Source of the DNA: JAEUKH01 sp964447205
GTDB taxonomy: Bacteria; Myxococcota_A; Polyangia; Polyangiales; Ga0077539
Length of the DNA: 64,000 nucleotides
NCBI GenBank assembly: GCA_964447205.1
Contig: CAYUSB010000007.1
Location: forward strand, 152,989 to 216,988
Reading direction: 5' to 3'
Program-made: the position numbers and the translations under genes
Notes under the pieces: model-generated
Seen by the model: the letters and a program-made list of their open reading frames with translations, nothing else
Told to the model about the DNA's origin: nothing
Database searches by the model: none
Part shown: one piece after another, positions 29,722 to 37,366 of the stretch
How positions within the stretch are numbered: the stretch's first letter is position 1
How the letters are laid out: every line of letters begins with the position of its first letter

Positions 29722-29817
29722 CCGAGTCCTCTCCAGAACGATCCTACCCCGACGGGCGGCATCTGAGTAGACATTTTCCTGGCTGGGGGCAATGGTCTAC
29801 CCCGCGTCGGGTGTGGG

Positions 29818-30380
29818 CTACATTCGCGCGCGAGGGCTCCCATGCGCGACATCTCCCACGCCGACCTGATCGCAGACGGCCTCATCGAACCCGTCGTCAT
29901 GTGGAAACGTGACCTGACCTTCTGCGGGGCAGCGACGTTGCCCCGGCCGCGGATCGAGGTCGGCGCCGAGGAGGCCACCCTGGCTGTTCCGCGCGGAGAG
30001 GGGTGGGTGGTCGTGGCGCGGGCCCGGCGGCAGGGCGATGGGCTCGTGCTCGGCCCCGCCGACCAGACCCTCGCGAACGACCCGAGCGTCGGGGACGCCT
30101 ACTACCTCGCGGACTCGACCCTGGCCCTCGCGATCGCCCTCGAAGGCTGGCCGTTGCAGGCGACCCCCGGGGTCTGGGGCAAGAGCTACTACGCCGACGC
30201 AGGGGCCCCCGAGGCCCTGGCCTACAAGATCGTGATGTGGGAGGCCTGGGACCGCGCCCACGGCTGGCGCGTGGAGACCCCACGGATCGCGGGCCTGCGC
30301 TATCGGACCTGGGAGGAGCTCGAGGCCGAGTGGGCCGCGAAAGAAGCCGCATACGCTGAGGGGAAGGAAGAGTAGGCCCG
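29818..30380 (+). repeat. Direct repeat copy A (short paralogue)
   Basis: Near-identical to copy B at 31258-32247, from about 24 bases before the start codon to just past the stop (tag gcccg), except for a 429-base in-frame gap in copy A. The two copies flank the fatty-acid-hydroxylase-like gene. Identity is high at the nucleotide level, so recombination between copies is possible. Confidence 0.9.
29842..30375 (+). CDS. Internally deleted paralogue of the GNAT protein, C-terminal domain only
   Basis: The 177-residue product is the protein at 31280-32242 with residues 20-162 removed in frame. The first 19 residues (MRDISHADLIADGL..) match the paralogue's N-terminus and then join directly to MWKRDLTF, exactly where the GNAT domain ends in the long copy. 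From that Met the two proteins differ at 8 of 158 positions by my count. The acetyl-CoA-binding region is therefore wholly absent. The reading frame is intact with a normal stop, so the C-terminal domain (family unknown, with WKRDLTFCGAATL and GVWGKSYYADAG) may be made and work alone. The alternative is a decaying duplicate. Confidence 0.75.
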   Translation: MRDISHADLIADGLIEPVVMWKRDLTFCGAATLPRPRIEVGAEEATLAVPRGEGWVVVARARRQGDGLVLGPADQTLANDPSVGDAYYLADSTLALAIALEGWPLQATPGVWGKSYYADAGAPEALAYKIVMWEAWDRAHGWRVETPRIAGLRYRTWEELEAEWAAKEAAYAEGKEE

Positions 30381-30552
30381 GGCCGACCTGTTGGCCGACT
30401 GTCGGCGGACGACGGGGGTGGAGCGGCCCAGCGGGGGCAGAAGCCGGTGGACGAACTCGAGGAGACCCTTACACGGGTCGGGATGATTCGCGGCGAAGGC
30501 AGCGCGCACGCGGCGCTTTCCCTCCGGGGCGGTGCCGTGCTGTGCTTGGGCC

Positions 30553-31239
30553 ATGGACGACGCGGGCGCGATCGACGACGGCGAGGCCATCACCACCCTG
30601 CGCGAGGCCGCCCGGGTGTTCTTCGCGCGGTCCGGTCCGCGGGTGATCGCGGCCACGGCCTTGGGGGCTTGGGCTCGACGCGCCCTCGAGGGGCCCCCTT
30701 GTCTCGCAGACCTCCTCACGGCCGCGGCGGTGGTCGCGTGGTGGCCCCTGCAGGAGTGGGGCGCGCACCGCTGGCTCCTGCACCTCCGTCCGCGTGTGGT
30801 GGCGGGTCTGTCGATCGACCCGAAGTTCGCCCGGGTGCACCGGGCCCACCACCGAAGGCCACAGCGCATCGCGTTCACCCTGCTGCCGATGGGCGTGGTG
30901 CTCGGGGCGATCCCTGGGAGCCTCGCGGTGTTTCGTGCCCTCGTACGCGGACGAAAGGCCCGGCGCACGGCGATGGCGACCTACGCGACGATGGCCCTGG
31001 TCTACGAGTGGACCCACTTCCTCGTGCACACCGGGGTCAAGCCGCGGTCGGCGTACTACAAGCGCGTGCGCCGCAACCACCGGCTGCACCACTACCGCAA
31101 CGAGCACTCCTGGCTCAGCTTCACGCTGCCGCAGGTCGACGCCCTGCTCGGGACCGAGCCTGACCCGCGCGCAGTGCCGCACTCGAAGACCGCCCGCGAC
31201 CTGTTCGGCCTCGGGGCCGCGGGCGACGATGGGGCATGA
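30553..31239 (+). CDS. Fatty acid hydroxylase / sterol desaturase family membrane protein
   Basis: A 228-residue integral membrane protein with the His clusters of the di-iron FA-hydroxylase superfamily: HRWLLH, HRAHHRRP, HFLVH and RLHHYRNEH. These ligate a non-heme di-iron centre that oxidises lipid, sterol or carotenoid substrates. Hydrophobic stretches lie around residues 30-75 and 110-140. I start at ATG 30553; an in-frame GTG at 30532 adds seven residues. The gene sits between the two copies of the direct repeat. The preceding 177 bases (30376-30552) contain no convincing gene or promoter. The substrate is unknown; HxxHH spacing favours the sterol-desaturase/carotene-hydroxylase-like branch. 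Confidence 0.82.
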   Translation: MDDAGAIDDGEAITTLREAARVFFARSGPRVIAATALGAWARRALEGPPCLADLLTAAAVVAWWPLQEWGAHRWLLHLRPRVVAGLSIDPKFARVHRAHHRRPQRIAFTLLPMGVVLGAIPGSLAVFRALVRGRKARRTAMATYATMALVYEWTHFLVHTGVKPRSAYYKRVRRNHRLHHYRNEHSWLSFTLPQVDALLGTEPDPRAVPHSKTARDLFGLGAAGDDGA

Positions 31240-31257
31240 CGGGCCCGCGGGGCCGTC

Positions 31258-32247
31258 CTACAGTCGCGCGAGGGCTCCCATGCGCGAGATCTCCCACGCC
31301 GACCTGATCGCAGACGGCCTCGTCGAACCCGTCGTGTTGGGCGGCCCCGACGAGCGCTTCTGGCTCGACTGCGACCTCGCCTCCCTCGCGGAGCACCGCC
31401 TCGGCGACCCCACCGACCCGCGCGGCCTCGACGACGCCCGCCGGGCCCACTGGCGGGCCCACGCCACCGCGGACCAAGAGACCTCCCTCGCCGCCTGGGG
31501 CCCCTACCAGGAAGCGTATTGGCTCCTCGAAGACGGGCAGCGGGTCGGCACCCTCGCCCTGAGCACGACGACCTACGGGGCCCGCGACCTGCGCGTGTCG
31601 AGCCTCTATGTGTTCCCGGAGCACCGGGGTCGCGGGGTCGGAAGCCGAGCCCTCACACGGCTCGCGGCGATCCTGGGCAAGCAGCGGGCGGGGTTTCGTC
31701 TGGACACCTGCTGGAGCTGGCAGCGCACGGTGCGCTTCTATCTCCGGGCGGGTCTGTGGATCTACATGTGGAAACGTGACCTGACCTTCTGCGGGGCGGC
31801 GACGTTGCCCAAGCCGCGGATCGAGGTCGGCGCCGACGAGGCTACCCTGGCGGTTCCGCGCGGGGAGGGGTGGGTGGTCGTAGCGCGGGCCCGACGTCAG
31901 GGCGATGGGCTCGTGCTCGACCCTGCCGACCAGACCCTTGCGAACGACCCGGAAGTTGGGGACGCCTACTACCTCGCGGACTCGACCCTGGCCCTCGCGA
32001 TCGCCCTCGAAGGCTGGCCGTTGCAGGCGACCCCCGGGGTCTGGGGCAAGAGCTACTACGCCGACGCAGGGGCCCCCGAGGCCCTGGCCTACAAGATCGT
32101 GATGTGGGAGGCCTGGGACCGCGCCCACGGCTGGCGGGTGGAGGCCCCACGGATCGCGGGCCTGCGCTATCGGACCTGGGAAGAGCTCGAGGCCGAGTGG
32201 GCCGCGAAAGAAGCCGCGTACACCGAGAGGAAGGAAGCGTAGGCCCG
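31258..32247 (+). repeat. Direct repeat copy B (full-length paralogue)
   Basis: The full-length partner of copy A (29818-30380). It contains the additional 429 bases coding for the GNAT domain. Homology ends a few bases after the stop codon in both copies (tag gcccg). Confidence 0.9.
31280..32242 (+). CDS. GNAT-family N-acetyltransferase fused to an uncharacterised C-terminal domain
   Basis: A 320-residue protein. Residues about 20-160 are a GNAT acetyltransferase: SSLYVFPEHRGRGVGSRAL contains the acetyl-CoA pyrophosphate-binding R-G-x-G-x-G/A pattern, and the surrounding strands (VGTLALSTTTYG, FYLRAGLWIYMW) fit the fold. The C-terminal 158 residues form a separate domain with conserved EGWVVVARARRQGDG, LADSTLALAIALEG, GVWGKSYYADAG and a Glu/Lys-rich helical end. 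I do not recognise that domain. The substrate is unknown. The duplicated, GNAT-less copy 1.4 kb upstream shows where the domain boundary falls. Confidence 0.85.
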   Translation: MREISHADLIADGLVEPVVLGGPDERFWLDCDLASLAEHRLGDPTDPRGLDDARRAHWRAHATADQETSLAAWGPYQEAYWLLEDGQRVGTLALSTTTYGARDLRVSSLYVFPEHRGRGVGSRALTRLAAILGKQRAGFRLDTCWSWQRTVRFYLRAGLWIYMWKRDLTFCGAATLPKPRIEVGADEATLAVPRGEGWVVVARARRQGDGLVLDPADQTLANDPEVGDAYYLADSTLALAIALEGWPLQATPGVWGKSYYADAGAPEALAYKIVMWEAWDRAHGWRVEAPRIAGLRYRTWEELEAEWAAKEAAYTERKEA

Positions 32248-32405
32248 CGCATCGCGGGACTCTGTCGACGCACCCGCCGCGGGGGCCTCATGGCGCCAGT
32301 GCTTGACGGTGAAAACCCGCTGGAGGACATTTCCCGGCGGTGTGCGGCGGCGGGCGCAGCCCAACGCACTCAAGGGATTATCCGTGTCGGAGGGACAGGA
32401 CATCG

Positions 32406-33797
32406 ATGAGGGTCGGAAAGCCGTGGGGGAAGTGGTCGGCGGCGGCGTCGCTCGTCGCGGGACTGGCGCTGGGGCAGGGGGCACGGCATCGCCCGCCCTG
32501 CGCGGCGTCGGAGCGCCTTGTCGGCGGGTGGTGCTACCCCCCTACCCACGCCACGACCCCGCGGGTGCCGCGCGTGCGCTGCGTGGGCGGCCAGCTGTGG
32601 ACGGGCGAGGCCTGCGAGTGCCCCGCGTCGCGTCCGCGATTTGACGGCGCCGCGCGGCGATGCGTCTCAGCCCAGGGGGCAGGGTCGGCGACGGGGCCGG
32701 TGATGCAGGGCGACACCGCGGGCGACGGCGTCGACGAGGACGGCGACGGGCTCGACTGCGAGGCGGCGGGCGCGGGCGGGGTGTATTGGGTGTACTGCCC
32801 CGCGGGGGTGAGTTGGGAGGCCGCGCGGCGGGTGTGCGCCCAGGGGGGCTATCAGCTCGCGTCGGTCCGCGGGCTCGAGGAGCACGAAGTCGTGGTGGCC
32901 CTGCTCTCGCGTACGCCAGGGGGCCAGGGGGCCAACGTGTGGCTGGGGCTCAGCGACCAGAATCCCTCGGGGGCCTGGGGATGGACCGACGCCGCGCCGC
33001 TGGCCTGGACCCGGTGGTTTGCAGGGGAGCCCAACAACGCGCCGCCTGGCGAGCACTGCGCCGAGCTGTTCCAGAACCAGCAGGCCCGGTACTGGGCCTG
33101 GAATGACAACGCCTGCGACAGCACCCACCACGGGGCCCTCTGCGCGGCGCGGTGCCCGCCGGGGCAGTCGTACAACCCCGCCGACCGCTCGTGCGCGATG
33201 CGCGACGCCTTGCAGCGGCCGCGGACGCGGGGGCCGTCTGGTCCGAGCGCGGTGTATCGCAACGACTTTGAAAACACGTCCGATCGCCTCGCGGAGTGGT
33301 CGCCACGTACGGTCGATGTCACGCCCGCGGGGGCGCGGCGTTTCCTCGGGCAGTTTGGCAACGCGGAGGTCACCCTCCGGCTCGGGTCGCTGCCGCCGCA
33401 CCGCCGCGTGCGGGTGGAGTTCGACCTCTACGTGCTCAAGTCCTGGGACGGGGAGGACCCCCAATGGGGAGGCGAGCGCTTCAGCGTGGGCGTCGAGGGG
33501 GCCGAGCCCGCGCTGCTGACGGGGTTTAGCAACACGGAGAGCACGCCACAGCTCTACCCCGGTACGCAGCCCGGTCGACACCCGGCGCGCACGGGGGCCC
33601 GAGAGAACAACCTCTTCGGGTACAGCTTCGGCGGCGACGCGGTGTACCGTCTTTCGGTGGAGTTTGCGCACGAAGGCCCCGGTCTGCCGCTCGTGGTTCG
33701 CGCGCGCGGCCTTCAAGATCGTACAGCCGACGGCACCCTCAGCCTCGACGACGAGAGCTGGGGCCTCGACAACGTGCTGGTCACCACGATCCCATGA
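32406..33797 (+). CDS. Secreted protein with a C-type lectin domain
   Basis: A 463-residue exported protein. A signal peptide (KWSAAASLVAGLALGQGA) is followed by a Cys-containing region and an acidic DGVDEDGDGLDCE motif that could bind calcium. A C-type lectin domain spans about residues 124-250, with WEAARRVCAQGGYQLASV, the WLGLSD core, the EPN sugar-specificity motif at 208-210 and WND at 232-234, plus the closing Cys pairs. EPN predicts Ca2+-dependent mannose-type binding in animal lectins. The C-terminal 200 residues form a beta-sandwich-like domain (VRVEFDLYVLKSWDGEDP, ESWGLDNVLV). A possible weak -35 (TTGACG, 32303) lies upstream. The 163 bases before the ATG hold nothing else recognisable. 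Confidence 0.85.
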   Translation: MRVGKPWGKWSAAASLVAGLALGQGARHRPPCAASERLVGGWCYPPTHATTPRVPRVRCVGGQLWTGEACECPASRPRFDGAARRCVSAQGAGSATGPVMQGDTAGDGVDEDGDGLDCEAAGAGGVYWVYCPAGVSWEAARRVCAQGGYQLASVRGLEEHEVVVALLSRTPGGQGANVWLGLSDQNPSGAWGWTDAAPLAWTRWFAGEPNNAPPGEHCAELFQNQQARYWAWNDNACDSTHHGALCAARCPPGQSYNPADRSCAMRDALQRPRTRGPSGPSAVYRNDFENTSDRLAEWSPRTVDVTPAGARRFLGQFGNAEVTLRLGSLPPHRRVRVEFDLYVLKSWDGEDPQWGGERFSVGVEGAEPALLTGFSNTESTPQLYPGTQPGRHPARTGARENNLFGYSFGGDAVYRLSVEFAHEGPGLPLVVRARGLQDRTADGTLSLDDESWGLDNVLVTTIP

Positions 33798-33906
33798 TGC
33801 CGCCCCGCCCCCTGCGAGTCCCCTGCGAGTCCGCTGCGCGCCCAACGCCCCGCGGTGACCCGCACGATTTCGTGACGGATCTCTTCCCCCCCGGCCACCC
33901 CGCGGC

Positions 33907-35979
33907 ATGGCTCTGAAATCCTCGGTCCCCATGGGTGTCTGCCGTCTCGCGGCCCTCGTCTCCCTCCTCGCCGCGTGCGGGGGCGAGCTCCCCGGATCGC
34001 CTGAGGACAGCCCCCTCGCCGACGCGGCCGCCTCGCCCGACGCGGTCGCCTCGCCCGACGCGGTCGCCTCGCCCGACGCCCCGACCCCCGCCACCACGGA
34101 CACACCGCCCGCGTCGACGGACGCCCCCACCCAGGGCCCGTCCGACCGCGACGCCGCCCCGAGCGACCGCCCCGTCGCGGCCGACGCAGGCACCGCCGGG
34201 CCGTCGTGTGCATCCGCCCCCGCCCTGAGCGCGCCCGAGAACAGCGCCAACGCGGGATATGCCTTCACGCTCCGGGGCGTGGTCGCGCAACACTCCACCA
34301 CCCCGCAGGGGTGCTTCTGGCGTGCTGGGTACGCGGTCACCGCGCGCTTCGTCTCCCCGGTGTCTGCGCGATGGCGCCTCGGGGCCCGCACGCAGGGGAT
34401 CCGCTACCTCGGCGTGCTCGACGGATGCCGCGAGGACGCGGTCGGCGAGCGCCTGCGCTGCGCGTCGACCCGCGTGGCCCCGACCTCCCCGTTGGACCCG
34501 CCGAGCATCTCGACCGACATCACCCTGCGGGCCGGACAGTCCGTCACCCTCGTGGCCAACTGCGCGGAGGACTCCACAGGGTGCACCGCGGAGCTCTTCG
34601 CCGTGCGGATCGAGGACCGCGGTTGTTTTGAAGCCGACACGCCCTGCGAGGCGGGCCTCGCCTGCGTATCGGCCCTCGTGAACAACACCTGGCGCGGCCG
34701 CTGCGTGCCGGGCACCGCCCCGCAGCTCAGCGACGTGCGGGTCTTCAACGTGGGGGTCATGACAGCCACGGCCATGGACCCCGACGGAGATGCCCGCGAG
34801 GTCGTCGCCGAGCTGCTCGACGCCCGCGGGGCGATCGCCCCGCACCGCGGCAACCCGCGCCTCGAGACGATGCTGCCGTCGTCCGGCGGGGGCATCTCCC
34901 TGCGCCTGTCGGTGGGGAGGGGCTATATGTTTCCCGAGAGCGCCGTGCGGGCCCGGGTGTGGTTGCGGGATGGGGCCGGGTTGGAGAGCACGCGGGTGGA
35001 GGTTCCCATCGAGGCCCCGACGGTCCTCGCGGCGGGGGCCCCGTGCGTCGTGCACACCTCCGACCCGCTCACCCACATCGCGGAGTGCGGACCGGGGACC
35101 CGTTGCCTCGGCGGAGCGTTCACCCCGCGATGCCTCCCGCAGACCGCCCCGACGGTGTCCCGAATGGCGGCGTGGTTTGACGCGGTCGAGCGGACCCTGT
35201 CGATGGACATCGAGGCCCACGATCCCGATCACGACATCAACGCCGCGGAAATCCTCTACCTCGACGCCCAGGGCCAGGAGCTGCCGGGGCAGAGTTTTTC
35301 GCCCTACTCGTCTCACCGCAACATCGGCGCCCGACGCGAGGGCGTCTACGGCCTCGACGAGCGCGCGCTGCCCAACGGCACAGCCCGCATTCGGGTGCGG
35401 GTGGGCGACTCCTTCGGCCTGTGGAGCCCGTGGACCGAGCTCACCCCCACGCCCGCCGCGCTCGTCGAGACGGGCGGTCGGTGCGACCCCGGGTCCACCG
35501 CGCGGATGCGCTGCGAGTCCGGGGTCGCGTATTGTGTCCCGCGGGTGGGGGACGAGTTCGGGCGCTGCGAGATCCCCGACCCGGCGTGCCCCCGCTACTG
35601 GAACCCCGCCCGGTGGGCCCTCCCGGCCACCCCGGGGACGTACTCCGTGACGGGGGGCCCGACGACCTGGTCCACCCCGCGGCCAACCTGCCTGACCTCG
35701 CGCGATCGCACGGGGGCCGAGTACGAGTTCGTCGCGCCCACGGCGGGGACGTACCGCTTCGTGCTCGAAGGTCCTGCGGGGGCCACGTTCTACGCCCTCT
35801 CCCTGCGGGCGGCCTGCGGCGGACCCGACGAGACCAACGAGCTCGCATGCCGCGCTGCGGACGGCACCGCGGGGCGCGCGGAGATCGTACGGGCCCTCAC
35901 CCTGGGGGAGCGTGTGATGATGGTCGCGACGACGACCGGCTCGGGCCTGACCTACCGACTCTCGGTGACCGTGCCCTGA
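33907..35979 (+). CDS. Large lipoprotein with Ser/Thr/Pro-rich linker and PPC-like C-terminal domain
   Basis: A 690-residue predicted lipoprotein. The signal CRLAALVSLLAAC ends in a good lipobox (LAAC). Residues about 30-100 are a low-complexity linker containing ASPDAV repeats. The rest is beta-rich with many Cys pairs (FEADTPCEAGLACVS, CGPGTRCLGG, CDPGSTARMRCES), arranged as repeated modules that alternate with sequences such as VFNVGVMTATAMDPDGDA and MDIEAHDPDHDINAAEI. The last 110 residues (GAEYEFVAPTAGTYRFVLEG and following) resemble a bacterial pre-peptidase C-terminal (PPC) beta-sandwich. No protease domain is present. It is probably a surface protein, typical of myxobacterial cysteine-rich lipoproteins. 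Confidence 0.8.
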   Translation: MALKSSVPMGVCRLAALVSLLAACGGELPGSPEDSPLADAAASPDAVASPDAVASPDAPTPATTDTPPASTDAPTQGPSDRDAAPSDRPVAADAGTAGPSCASAPALSAPENSANAGYAFTLRGVVAQHSTTPQGCFWRAGYAVTARFVSPVSARWRLGARTQGIRYLGVLDGCREDAVGERLRCASTRVAPTSPLDPPSISTDITLRAGQSVTLVANCAEDSTGCTAELFAVRIEDRGCFEADTPCEAGLACVSALVNNTWRGRCVPGTAPQLSDVRVFNVGVMTATAMDPDGDAREVVAELLDARGAIAPHRGNPRLETMLPSSGGGISLRLSVGRGYMFPESAVRARVWLRDGAGLESTRVEVPIEAPTVLAAGAPCVVHTSDPLTHIAECGPGTRCLGGAFTPRCLPQTAPTVSRMAAWFDAVERTLSMDIEAHDPDHDINAAEILYLDAQGQELPGQSFSPYSSHRNIGARREGVYGLDERALPNGTARIRVRVGDSFGLWSPWTELTPTPAALVETGGRCDPGSTARMRCESGVAYCVPRVGDEFGRCEIPDPACPRYWNPARWALPATPGTYSVTGGPTTWSTPRPTCLTSRDRTGAEYEFVAPTAGTYRFVLEGPAGATFYALSLRAACGGPDETNELACRAADGTAGRAEIVRALTLGERVMMVATTTGSGLTYRLSVTVP
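34021..34080 (+). repeat. 18-bp tandem repeat within the lipoprotein linker
   Basis: Three consecutive copies of an 18-base unit (gacgcggtcgcctcgccc, the first with one change) plus a partial copy, encoding the ASPDAV repeats. The unit is a multiple of three, so copy-number change would keep the frame and only lengthen or shorten the linker. Confidence 0.85.
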
Positions 35980-35992
35980 AGGCCGGCCCTGC

Positions 35993-37327
35993 TCAGGGGG
36001 CCCCGTGGGCGACGCGCTGCACCGTCACCCGGGCGTAGTCGGCGGAGCCGAACACCAGCCACCACGGGCGCCCCGGGTGGGCCACGACGCGCGGGAGAAA
36101 GAGGCCATTGCGGGCCCCCGACGCGGTGACCACGAAGGGGGTCGAGGCCCCGAGGTCGCGGTCGAGCTCGGCCCCGAAGGCCTCCGGGGCGGGCCCGTGA
36201 AACGTGGCGAACGAGGTCCCTGTCGCGGGGCTCCACGCGAGGTCGTAGCCGTCGTAGGCGTGATGCGGCTGGAAGACCGGCCGGGCCACCCCCGCGGGCT
36301 CGCCGTCGCCACGAAAACGCTGGGCGGCGAAGCCACGCTGCCCGTTGCGCACCTCGTACCAGGTCGCGATCACCTCCCCGGTGTGGGCGTCGAAGTCCGC
36401 GTCGGTGATCTTGGCAAACTCGAGCGGGCCCGTGAGGTCGCGGGCAGCCCCGAGGGGCCGAGCCGAGCCGTCCTCCAGACGCTGGAGGAGCACCCGGGCG
36501 TGCATGCCGGACGCCTGCATGAACACCACGAAGAAGGCCCGGGCCCCCGGGTGATACGCGAGGCTTGGCTGCTCGACAAACACCCCCTCCTCGGACGCCG
36601 GGACCACCGGCCCGACGGGGGCACCCGCCGCGTCGAGCCGCCGCACCTTGAGCCCCTGTTGCGCCCACGCGACGAGGAACTCTCCCGTCCTGGGCGAGAA
36701 CCCCACCGCCGCGGGGCTCTCCTGCTGGGTCCCGAGCTCACTGAGGGTCACCGAGGGTCCCGCGAACGACGGCCCCCCCGGGCCCACGGCGACCCGCCGG
36801 GCCTGGGCCACCACGCTCCGGCCGACCGACAGGTGCCAGGTCACGACGAACCCTCCCGCCCCGTACGCGACCCGCGGGAGCTGGGTCCAGTTGTTCTCGG
36901 CGAAGGGCGCGTCGGTGAGACGGAAGCCGTCGCCCACCTGGACCCCGTCGTCGTCGAGCACGGCCCCCCCGATGGGGGCGTTTCCATACACCAGCAAGAA
37001 CCGCCGCTGCATGGGGTCGTAGGCCCCGTCGACCCCGCGGTAGTTGACCGTCGGGTGGGTCCGCAGCGCGAAGCTGTCCCCGTCGCGCCGGGGAGCCCCG
37101 AGCCTGCCCGAAGGCACGCCCCCCAGGTCGTCCCGCGGCACGTCGGCAGCGTCCCTGTCTGGCCGGACATCCGGCGTGGGCACATCCGGCGCGGGCACAT
37201 CCAGCGCGGGCGTGTCCGGGGGGAGGCCGGCCTCGGGGACGCCCTCGGATGCCTGGGCGCATGCCCCGGCTGCCAGCGCCAGCGCGGAGGGCCACCGTAC
37301 GGCAGCGATACGAGCGTGGGGTCCCAT
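35993..37327 (-). CDS. Hypothetical exported protein with WD/propeller-like repeats
   Basis: A 444-residue protein with an N-terminal signal (WPSALALAAGACAQA) in which AGAC could be a lipidation site. A Pro/Asp-rich spacer with DVPxP repeats follows. The remainder is a series of beta-strand repeats, such as FLLVYGNAPIGGAVLDDDG, VVTWHLSVGRSV, FLVAWAQQG, FVVFMQASG, VIATWYEVRNG and WWLVFGSADYA, consistent with a beta-propeller. No catalytic motif is seen. It lies 39 bases downstream of tamB on the same strand and may be transcribed with it. It converges on the large lipoprotein gene with only 13 bases between stops. Confidence 0.75.
   Translation of the reverse strand: MGPHARIAAVRWPSALALAAGACAQASEGVPEAGLPPDTPALDVPAPDVPTPDVRPDRDAADVPRDDLGGVPSGRLGAPRRDGDSFALRTHPTVNYRGVDGAYDPMQRRFLLVYGNAPIGGAVLDDDGVQVGDGFRLTDAPFAENNWTQLPRVAYGAGGFVVTWHLSVGRSVVAQARRVAVGPGGPSFAGPSVTLSELGTQQESPAAVGFSPRTGEFLVAWAQQGLKVRRLDAAGAPVGPVVPASEEGVFVEQPSLAYHPGARAFFVVFMQASGMHARVLLQRLEDGSARPLGAARDLTGPLEFAKITDADFDAHTGEVIATWYEVRNGQRGFAAQRFRGDGEPAGVARPVFQPHHAYDGYDLAWSPATGTSFATFHGPAPEAFGAELDRDLGASTPFVVTASGARNGLFLPRVVAHPGRPWWLVFGSADYARVTVQRVAHGAP
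37155..37220 (-). repeat. 15-bp tandem repeats coding a DVPxP spacer
   Basis: On the + strand the unit ggcgcgggcacatcc recurs about four times with small changes. It encodes the DVPAP/DVPTP pentapeptide spacer after the signal peptide of the protein at 35993-37327. Copy-number changes would stay in frame. Confidence 0.65.
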
Positions 37328-37366
37328 CCCTCCGAGGAATACACCCTCGGCCGAAGTACGGGAGGG

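Noticed and set aside
30376..30552. A small gene or mobile-element remnant between copy A and the hydroxylase gene.
   Set aside because: Short frames are open on both strands, but none has a ribosome binding site or a recognisable motif.
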